Below are positions 5,387-9,303 of a DNA stretch of 9,303 nt, piece by piece. The position numbers were made by a program, and so were the translations under genes. Every line of letters starts with the position of its first letter. The stretch's first letter is position 1. The stretch covers positions 1-9,303 of the forward strand of contig JAGHTD010000223.1 of NCBI GenBank assembly GCA_018065475.1, written 5' to 3'. Source of the stretch: Candidatus Colimorpha enterica (GTDB taxonomy: Bacteria > Bacillota > Clostridia > Oscillospirales > CAG-272). A model generated the notes under the pieces. That model saw nothing but the letters and a program-made list of their open reading frames with translations, had not been told where the DNA came from and did no database searches.

Positions 5387-5737
5387 TCAAATCATTTTTT
5401 CGATTTCTTCCCTGCAAAAGCCGAGCAAAGCGGGGATGTCGTCGGTTGCGGTTTCCCACACAAGCTCCTCATCGAGTGAGCCGTAAGCGTGCGCCACGAG
5501 GTTTCTCATTCCGCGGATATTCTGCCACGGTATTCTTTCCGAAGTTGCGGCACGGTATTCCTCACTGAGCGCACCGCTCAGCTCACCGATTTGCAGAATA
5601 CACATCGAAACGGCATTGAAATACGCCCTGTCCTTTACGAAAACGCCAAAGTCATTCCCGAATCTCTCAATAAAACCGCCGATATCCTCACAGTGGTCTG
5701 CGATGTGCATCAAAACACTCTTGTCCCGTTCAGCCAT
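5387..5737 (-). CDS. HepT-like ribonuclease toxin (DUF86/HEPN)
   Basis: A 116-residue helical protein of the HepT family, HEPN-fold RNases that act as toxins beside an MNT nucleotidyltransferase. The diagnostic R-x4-H-x-Y motif is present as RNLVAHAY (R78, H83, Y85), preceded by IPWQNIRGM and by YFNAVSMCILQIGELSGALS, both standard in the family. In the characterised MntA/HepT systems the motif tyrosine is AMPylated by the partner, which blocks RNase activity; that role for Y85 is inferred. The start codon overlaps the end of the upstream nucleotidyltransferase gene by 8 bp, so translation is coupled. Here the HTH-MNT gene comes first and the toxin second. Size is ordinary for the family, and all motif residues are intact, suggesting a working toxin. 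Confidence 0.92.
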   Translation of the reverse strand: MAERDKSVLMHIADHCEDIGGFIERFGNDFGVFVKDRAYFNAVSMCILQIGELSGALSEEYRAATSERIPWQNIRGMRNLVAHAYGSLDEELVWETATDDIPALLGFCREEIEKMI

Positions 5738-6251
5738 AGACCTTCACCCTTTCCTTAATAACGTTTTCCGCAAAATCGGCATTTCTGCCGAGAGTGCTTG
5801 CCTGATTCAGAGACTGAACCGTCACGAGGTCAATTTCTTTTCCGAGCACCTCTTTCAACTCGTTGAACAGTGCGTTCATACCGAAAATGCCGTGAACGGA
5901 CGAGCCCTCGCGGTCGATCATAATGTCAATGTCGCTGTCCTCGCTTGCTTCGCCCCGGGCGTATGAACCGAAAACGTAAACGCTCCGCAGCCCGTACTTT
6001 TCGGCAATGGGGGCTATCAGTTTTTTTATCCTGTTCAGACCGAAAGCACGGGTGCCGAACCTTTCGGCAAGAAGCTCGTCGACCGTGCATCCGACAGCAT
6101 TTGCGACCTTGTGAAGCGTTTCCCCGGTGCATTTTGCAATGTCCGTCTTGCCTGTGATTATGTCGTTAAGTGTGCCATAAGGCAATCCGCATTTCTTCGC
6201 AAGCTGATATTTCGTCATTCCGCTTTCCCTTAAATAATCGTTGATGATCAT
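5730..6251 (-). CDS. HTH-MNT fusion: DNA-binding MntA-type nucleotidyltransferase antitoxin
   Basis: A 173-residue protein with two parts. Residues about 1-62 form a Xre-type helix-turn-helix (MTKYQLAKKCGLPYGTLNDII, then TLHKVANAVGCTVDELL). Residues about 70-173 form a minimal nucleotidyltransferase with GSYARGEASEDSDIDI: G95-S96, ten residues, then D107 and D109, plus a third acidic residue in KEIDLVT (D141). The MNT half is expected to AMPylate and silence the HepT-like RNase encoded immediately downstream; the HTH half probably binds its own promoter. Stand-alone MntA proteins generally lack the HTH, so this fusion merges antitoxin and repressor. The start follows GGAGGG (complement of 6259-6264) with seven bases spacing. 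A 5' duplicate of this gene and its promoter lies at 7341-7448 on the other strand. Confidence 0.92.
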   Translation of the reverse strand: MIINDYLRESGMTKYQLAKKCGLPYGTLNDIITGKTDIAKCTGETLHKVANAVGCTVDELLAERFGTRAFGLNRIKKLIAPIAEKYGLRSVYVFGSYARGEASEDSDIDIMIDREGSSVHGIFGMNALFNELKEVLGKEIDLVTVQSLNQASTLGRNADFAENVIKERVKVYG

Positions 6252-6262
6252 ATTTCGTCCCT

Positions 6263-6280
6263 CCGTATATATTATAACGG
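6263..6280. promoter_or_regulatory. Possible operator of the HTH-MNT gene
   Basis: CCGTATATATTATAACGG has imperfect dyad symmetry (CCGT/ACGG ends) over the -10 box. The same imperfect dyad is kept in the duplicated promoter at 7380-7397. It would suit the N-terminal HTH domain. Confidence 0.4.
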
Positions 6281-6299
6281 TTTACCGCAATAATGTCAA
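6271..6299 (-). promoter_or_regulatory. Consensus promoter of the HTH-MNT/HepT operon
   Basis: On the minus strand, TTGACA (complement of 6294-6299), 17 bp, TATAAT (complement of 6271-6276): both boxes match the sigma-A consensus perfectly. Such a strong promoter implies tight repression in normal growth. Confidence 0.92.
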
Positions 6300-6780
6300 G
6301 AGGCAGAGGGGTATTTTTCGGTTTGAGAATGTGTCAGATGTAGGGATGAACCCGTAGGGGAGGGGGGAGTTGAGTTTTCGGCTTTCAGATTTCAGTTTTC
6401 AGAAAACGGCTGACGGATAGCGATACGTTGCCGTTCGTAGGGGGTGGCGCCCTCGACACCCCGCTTTATCGGATTGAAAAAACGAAACGGATACGCCGTA
6501 GGCGACGAAAGGAGCCCGCGGCACTAACGATTTTGTAGCATAATATATAGAAACGAAATGTAATTGTCAGTATATCTTTCATCGTTGAAGACATACTAAC
6601 AACAAAGCGATCGCCGGGCTCCTTCCGTCACGGCAGAGCCGTGCCACCTCCCTCCCGAGGGAGGTGCTTCGTGCGTCCGCTCATCAAAGCGAATGCTCCC
6701 CCGGCGCACGTCCTCCGTGTGAGATCATCTCATAGGCACCACGGCGCGGTCGCCGACATTCCGCGATATTCCGACAAACT
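6300..6780. other. Divergent intergenic region with repeats
   Basis: Between the leftward HTH-MNT promoter and the rightward orphan promoter. It contains an AT-rich stretch with TTTTCAG repeats (6376-6403), a segment at 6457-6491 related to 5171-5208, 112-bp element C (6511-6622), its right hairpin CACGGC-AGA-GCCGTG (6629-6643) and the palindrome ACCTCCCTC/GAGGGAGGT (6646-6665). The rest (6666-6780) shows nothing I can assign. Confidence 0.7.
6511..6622 (+). repeat. 112-bp element, copy C
   Basis: Exactly 112 bp, with ends GGAGCCCGCGG and CGATCGCCGGGCTCC. The second hairpin is strong: TTGTCAGTAT pairs with ATACTAACAA at nine of ten positions around an inner TCTT/AAGA stem. The first hairpin has diverged from A and B but the loop keeps ATAGAAACG. 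It has right-hand flanking arms only; no outer palindrome is seen on the left. Confidence 0.92.
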
Positions 6781-6813
6781 GCCTATTTTTTGAAAAATCT
6801 TTGCAATATCCTA

Positions 6814-6842
6814 TTGACATACGCACTTCTCTGTGATATAAT
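6814..6842 (+). promoter_or_regulatory. Consensus promoter of the AT-rich orphan gene
   Basis: TTGACA (6814-6819), 17-bp spacer, TATAAT (6837-6842), a perfect sigma-A promoter. It is followed by TATGCTATACTAATAATA (6842-6859), identical to the relBE promoter core, and by the 12-bp palindrome AATAATATTATT (6853-6864), a possible operator. Confidence 0.9.
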
Positions 6843-6900
6843 ATGCTATACTAATAATATTATTTTCGGAAATGTTCCCATTTCCCCTATGGAGCAGGAT

Positions 6901-7296
6901 ATGCAGTCACAATTTGACACCGCAAAAGTGAATATCTATATCTTCGATACAGGGGATATTATGACGGCGAGTGCGATGGGTGAAGTAGGGTATTATTGGA
7001 TATCTAAAAATGGAGTGACTTTGCTGAATCAAAATCCTGGGTATTATTTTGTAGAACCTCTTGGAAGGGGCAATATTCCAGTTGATTATACATATATTAA
7101 ATACACCGCAGGAGACCAGAAAGTCAATACTGATCAGTATGGAACCTATACTCAATGGGGATATGCAACTTATTATGATTCTGAGCCGCTCAAAGAAGAA
7201 GAACAACCTTATTTGATATCTGATGATGAAATTCGCAACAATTATGTTGAGGTTATTTCATGGCTCACTGGTCAGTCTGTCCGTACAAAACAATAA
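6901..7296 (+). CDS. AT-rich orphan protein of unknown function
   Basis: I do not recognise this protein. From the ATG at 6901 it has 131 residues, is rich in tyrosine and acidic residues, and has no clear membrane segment or signal peptide; blocks include NIYIFDTGDIM, GYYWISKNGV, NQNPGYYFVEPLG and TQWGYATYYDSEPLKEEE. GGAG at 6891-6894 lies six bases before this ATG, which favours it over the in-frame ATG at 6889; an upstream ATG at 6790 is excluded because it precedes the promoter. Codons are strongly AT-biased (AAT, TAT, GAT, AAA), unlike the GC-richer fic, hipA-like and PBP genes, indicating recent transfer. A consensus promoter and a strong terminator make it a complete single-gene unit. 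It could be a truncated piece of a larger protein, but the intact signals argue for expression. Confidence 0.7.
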   Translation: MQSQFDTAKVNIYIFDTGDIMTASAMGEVGYYWISKNGVTLLNQNPGYYFVEPLGRGNIPVDYTYIKYTAGDQKVNTDQYGTYTQWGYATYYDSEPLKEEEQPYLISDDEIRNNYVEVISWLTGQSVRTKQ

Positions 7297-7305
7297 TTCT
7301 TGTCC

Positions 7306-7332
7306 GCCCCCACTCGGGGGCTTTTCTTTTTC
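7306..7332 (+). terminator. Intrinsic terminator of the orphan gene
   Basis: GCCCCC-ACTC-GGGGGC (7306-7321) followed by TTTTCTTTTT, ten bases after the stop codon. Confidence 0.93.
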
Positions 7333-7360
7333 CTTTCCTTCCCAAAAAATCTCCTCACCT

Positions 7361-7389
7361 TTAACATTATTTCGGTAAACCGTTATATT
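7361..7389 (+). promoter_or_regulatory. Decayed duplicate of the HTH-MNT promoter
   Basis: TTAACA (7361-7366), 17 bp, TATATT (7384-7389). It aligns base for base with the HTH-MNT promoter (TTGACA, 17 bp, TATAAT); each box has lost one consensus base. Confidence 0.8.
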
Positions 7390-7408
7390 ATATACGGAGG
7401 AACGAAAT

Positions 7409-7555
7409 ATGATCATCAACGATTATTTACACGACAGCGGGATGACAAAAGCAATAACTATGAATGAGGCACTCGCTTGTCCAGCTCCCTCCGGGAGGGA
7501 GCTGTCAACGCAGTTGACTGAAGGAGCCCGCGGCATTAACGATTATGTATCATAA
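7409..7555 (+). pseudogene. 5' remnant of a second HTH-MNT gene, now a 48-codon chimeric frame
   Basis: The frame opens with MIINDYLHDSGMTK, nearly the same as the first 14 residues of the HTH-MNT protein (MIINDYLRESGMTK), with the same leader and Shine-Dalgarno (ACGGAGG, then ACGAAATATG). About ten differences separate the two copies over some 88 aligned bases from the -35 box on. After MTK the similarity stops; the frame continues into composite repeat D (ACPAPSGRELSTQL and on) and ends at a TAA inside the 112-bp element. No MNT domain or second HepT remains. The simplest reading is a duplicated MntA/HepT unit deleted or interrupted at its 5' end, leaving a promoter fossil. A short chimeric peptide could still be made; I see no sign it is functional. 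Confidence 0.8.
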
Positions 7556-7672
7556 CAAATAGAAACGGAATGTAATTGTAAGTTTATCTTTCATCGGTGA
7601 AGATTATCTAACAATAATGCGATCGCCGGGCTCCTCCACCGCTACGCGGAGCCCCCTCCCGGAGGGAGCTGG
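7470..7672 (+). repeat. Composite repeat D: outer palindromes, mini-hairpins, 112-bp element
   Basis: It begins with CACTCGCTTGTCCAGCTCCC, as composite B does. Then come the palindrome AGCTCCCTCC/GGAGGGAGCT (7483-7503), hairpin GTCAAC-GCA-GTTGAC (7504-7518), element D, hairpin CCGC-TAC-GCGG (7639-7649) and a right palindrome (7650-7670). The left edge falls within the remnant HTH-MNT frame. Confidence 0.85.
7523..7634 (+). repeat. 112-bp element, copy D
   Basis: Exactly 112 bp with the same ends as A, B and C. It is closest to copy C in its first half and closest to copy B (GGTGAAGATTATCTAACAAT) in its second half. Confidence 0.92.
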
Positions 7673-7770
7673 ACAAACGCACTCCCCTACCGGAAGCCGT
7701 ACCGTTCGGGCAGCCGTTTATTCAACCGTCCATTCTTCGGCAAAATGCCTCGTTTCTTTCTTCAAAAACC

Positions 7771-7799
7771 TTGACTATTCGTTACGAATATGGTACAAT
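7771..7799 (+). promoter_or_regulatory. Promoter of the AbrB-HipA pair
   Basis: TTGACT (7771-7776), 17-bp spacer, TACAAT (7794-7799), about 18 bp before the start codon of the first gene. Confidence 0.87.
7776..7790. promoter_or_regulatory. Operator-like palindrome in the AbrB-HipA promoter
   Basis: TATTCG-TTA-CGAATA is a perfect 6-bp inverted repeat lying between the -35 and -10 boxes, where a bound repressor would block RNA polymerase. The AbrB-type domain of the first gene product is the natural candidate. Confidence 0.6.
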
Positions 7800-7816
7800 A
7801 TTATCGAGGTGATGAT

Positions 7817-8347
7817 ATGGAAACGAGAAAGGCGAAGCTGATAATCGGCAAAGCGGGAGGGACCGCCGGGAAAGGTTCAAAAACCTACAAGATCGCAATA
7901 CCTTCAAAATGGGTGCGGGATCTTCTTTCGGACGGGAAGGACGTCGAGCTTACCTTTGACGGAAAGAGCATAACTCTGACGCCCCCCTGCGACGTTGAAA
8001 GGTTCACAGAGGAGAAAAAGAAACTCCGCCACAAGCTCATCCGTGTCAGAGTATATGACGGCGGAGTGCTGTGCTCCGAGATCGTCGCCGACACGACAGA
8101 CAGGACGGTAAAACACAGGAACTTCACCGGAAACCGCCTCAAAACGCCGTTCGGCAACAACGAAAACCCCGATTATTCGGACTTTGAGAACTTCCTCGCC
8201 GAAAGATGTATCCCCGAAGGCAGGGACGGACTCAGGGAATATCTCGGCGTTCTCGGCATTGACACATACGATCCGATCGAGATCGTCAGAAAGACGAAGG
8301 GCGTAATGGCGGAAGACAACTTTTATCTTGAAACGGAGGAGCTCTGA
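7817..8347 (+). CDS. AbrB/MazE-like DNA-binding partner of a HipA-like kinase (probable antitoxin)
   Basis: A 176-residue protein. Residues about 6-57 (KGSKTYKIAIPSKWVRDLL, then GKDVELTFDGKSITLTPP) have the swapped-hairpin AbrB/MazE/SpoVT pattern of strand, IPxxW helix and a D-x-V-E-L strand, implying dimeric DNA binding. After a charged linker, residues about 73-170 form a second region with NRLKTPFGNN, FENFLAERCIPEGRDG and YDPIEIVRKTKGVMAEDNFYL; this tail looks familiar as a companion of HipA-like kinases in Firmicutes, but I cannot name the domain. It likely represses the operon and restrains the kinase, replacing the usual HTH protein HipB. The start ATG at 7817 follows GAGGTGAT (7806-7813), a strong anti-16S match; an in-frame ATG at 7790 overlaps the promoter. 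Its stop overlaps the next start by one base. Confidence 0.8.
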   Translation: METRKAKLIIGKAGGTAGKGSKTYKIAIPSKWVRDLLSDGKDVELTFDGKSITLTPPCDVERFTEEKKKLRHKLIRVRVYDGGVLCSEIVADTTDRTVKHRNFTGNRLKTPFGNNENPDYSDFENFLAERCIPEGRDGLREYLGVLGIDTYDPIEIVRKTKGVMAEDNFYLETEEL

Positions 8348-9165
8348 TGACGGTAAAACTCATATCGGACGAAAAAATTGCCGAAACCTCGTCCAAGGGA
8401 AATCAGGAAAAATGGTACGACAAAGAGACGGGCAAATGGTACAAGCTCGACCGCCTTGGCTACGAAAGTCTTGCCGAAACGGTCATTTCGGAGCTTCTCA
8501 ACGAGAGCAACGTGGAAAAAGACACGCCTTTTTCCTTCGTGAGGTACGGGATGACGCGCCTCCGCGTTCACGGCCGCGAAAGGACCGGGTGCGTGAGCGA
8601 CAACTTTCTGAAAGAAGGCGAGTCGATCGTGACGCTCAACCGCCTGCTGACGCTTTATCTCGGCTGTCCGCTGAAAGAAAAGCTCCTCCGTCTGCCGAGC
8701 GACAGAAAGAGGATCGAATATCTCGCGAATACGACAGCGGAGATCACCGGGCTTGACCGATTTCCGGAGTATCTCACTCTGATTTTTGAGATAGATTCGC
8801 TCTTTCTTAACGACGACAGGCACCTCAACAACATCGCCGTCATCGAAAAGGACGGCGGGTATTCCTATTGCCCGATTTTTGACAACGGGGCGGGACTGCT
8901 TTCGGATATGCGGTTCCTCCCGCCCGACGTTGAGCCGAAAGGGCTGATAAAAGAGGCCGTCGCCATGCCGTTCGGGACAACGTTCACGAGGCAGATGAAC
9001 GGTGCAAGGTCGCTTTTCGGCAATGTGCTGAATATAAGAAAGTTCGGGCGGGAAGAGCTCGCCGCAAAGGTCGGAAAATATCTTGATTTTTATCCGAAAA
9101 GAGACGCCGCCATCATCACCGACAGAATCGTCGAAACGATTTTGATAAGGCAGAAGATGATGTGA
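8347..9165 (+). CDS. Short HipA-like serine/threonine kinase (probable toxin)
   Basis: A 272-residue protein with the catalytic core of HipA-type kinases. LFLNDDRHLNNIAVI holds the D-x-H-x-x-N signature (D157, H159, N162), and IFDNGAGLL supplies the metal-binding aspartate (D179). The N-terminal part has WYKLD (K33, candidate ATP lysine) and GYESLAETVISELL (E40 or E44, candidate helix-C glutamate), then GCVSDNFLKEGE. Full-length HipA has about 440 residues; the N-terminal subdomain 1 is missing here, as in split HipBST-type kinases. HipA kinases inactivate substrates such as tRNA synthetases by phosphorylation and cause growth arrest; the substrate here is unknown. It starts in a TGATG overlap with the partner gene and has GGAGGA (8335-8340) upstream, so expression is coupled. 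No terminator is visible; repeats follow directly. Confidence 0.85.
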   Translation: MTVKLISDEKIAETSSKGNQEKWYDKETGKWYKLDRLGYESLAETVISELLNESNVEKDTPFSFVRYGMTRLRVHGRERTGCVSDNFLKEGESIVTLNRLLTLYLGCPLKEKLLRLPSDRKRIEYLANTTAEITGLDRFPEYLTLIFEIDSLFLNDDRHLNNIAVIEKDGGYSYCPIFDNGAGLLSDMRFLPPDVEPKGLIKEAVAMPFGTTFTRQMNGARSLFGNVLNIRKFGREELAAKVGKYLDFYPKRDAAIITDRIVETILIRQKMM

Positions 9166-9186
9166 GAGAAGACGGGAGCAGCAAGG

Positions 9187-9286
9187 CGAGCGAAGCGGCT
9201 ACGTATAGGCTCCCCGAGATGAGCTTGCTCATCTCTTGTAAGCGGGAGCTGGCGAGTATATATAGCCTCCCCTGTGTAAGGGGAGG
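9187..9286 (+). repeat. Right copy of the 100-bp compound repeat (R2 + R3)
   Basis: Inverted relative to 1980-2079, with about seven substitutions and one indel. It includes the R2 module at 9210-9248, whose hairpin is GAGATGAGC-TT-GCTCATCTC, the link GGCGAGTATATATAG, and the R3 palindrome at 9266-9286. It begins about 20 bp after the HipA-like gene. Confidence 0.87.
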
Positions 9287-9290
9287 GGGA

Positions 9291-9303
9291 CCACGAAGTG
9301 GTG
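9291..9303 (+). repeat. Mini-hairpin at the window edge
   Basis: CCAC-GAA-GTGG, a trinucleotide-loop hairpin right after an R3 palindrome, in the same relative position as ATCC-GAA-GGAT after the R3 at 4954-4974. A further R4-type core may follow beyond the window. Confidence 0.6.

Noticed and set aside
6790..6900. Start of the orphan gene at 6790
   Set aside because: This ATG is upstream of the TTGACA/TATAAT promoter, so it would not be in the transcript; the peptide it adds is translated promoter DNA.
2101..7672. Outer CTCCCTCC/GGAGGGAG palindromes as intrinsic terminators
   Set aside because: They are strong hairpins but none is followed by a T-run; at most they could terminate weakly or stabilise transcript ends.
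7470..7672. Target-site duplication flanking composite repeat D
   Set aside because: I compared the bases on both sides and found no convincing direct repeat; the same holds for composite B.
8323..8823. Minus-strand open frames opposite the HipA-like kinase, and the overlapping plus-strand frame 8328-8756
   Set aside because: Shadows of the kinase gene, which has the DRHLNN motif and a coupled start.

Overview
The window looks like an accessory region of a Bacillota chromosome, most likely class Clostridia and probably a gut lineage. This is inference from Shine-Dalgarno sites close to the AAGGAGGTGAT consensus, sigma-A type promoters with 17-bp spacers, and the protein families present. No rRNA, tRNA, transposase, integrase or CRISPR array is visible.

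The left edge (1-1650) looks like core genome: the 3' part of a class A penicillin-binding protein gene, then a YgjV-like membrane protein gene 9 bp downstream, closed by an intrinsic terminator. From about 1650 to the end, intergenic DNA packed with repeats alternates with small toxin-antitoxin-like units. In order they are a RelB/DinJ-RelE/ParE pair (+), a Fic AMP-transferase with a winged-helix tail (-), an HTH-MNT nucleotidyltransferase with a HepT-like RNase (-, MntA/HepT type), an AT-rich orphan gene (+), a 5' fossil of a second HTH-MNT gene (+), and an AbrB-like protein paired with a short HipA-like kinase (+). Almost every unit has its own recognisable promoter, and several promoters carry inverted-repeat operators, as expected of self-repressing modules.

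The intergenic DNA is built from a small vocabulary of modules. The clearest is an element of exactly 112 bp, present four times (2145-2256, 3228-3339 inverted, 6511-6622, 7523-7634), with GGAGCCCG/CGGGCTCC ends and two internal hairpins. It is flanked by trinucleotide-loop mini-hairpins and by outer CTCCCTCC/GGAGGGAG palindromes. A second family has GGAAGGGTTGT/ACAACCCTTCC ends (4993-5041, and a degenerate inverted copy near 1895-1959). Smaller palindromic modules recur around 1764, 1980, 2017, 4954, 5058, 5217, 9210 and 9266. A 100-bp compound repeat near 1980-2079 recurs inverted at 9187-9286 and so brackets all the toxin-like modules.

The genes do not form a single pathway. They are independent regulatory or defence-type modules, three of which act by AMP or phosphate transfer (Fic, MNT, HipA), collected in a repeat-rich island. 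The least explained items are the repeat system, the regularly spaced half-site array in the fic promoter, the HTH-MNT fusion with its promoter fossil, and the orphan gene that shares promoter sequence with relBE.
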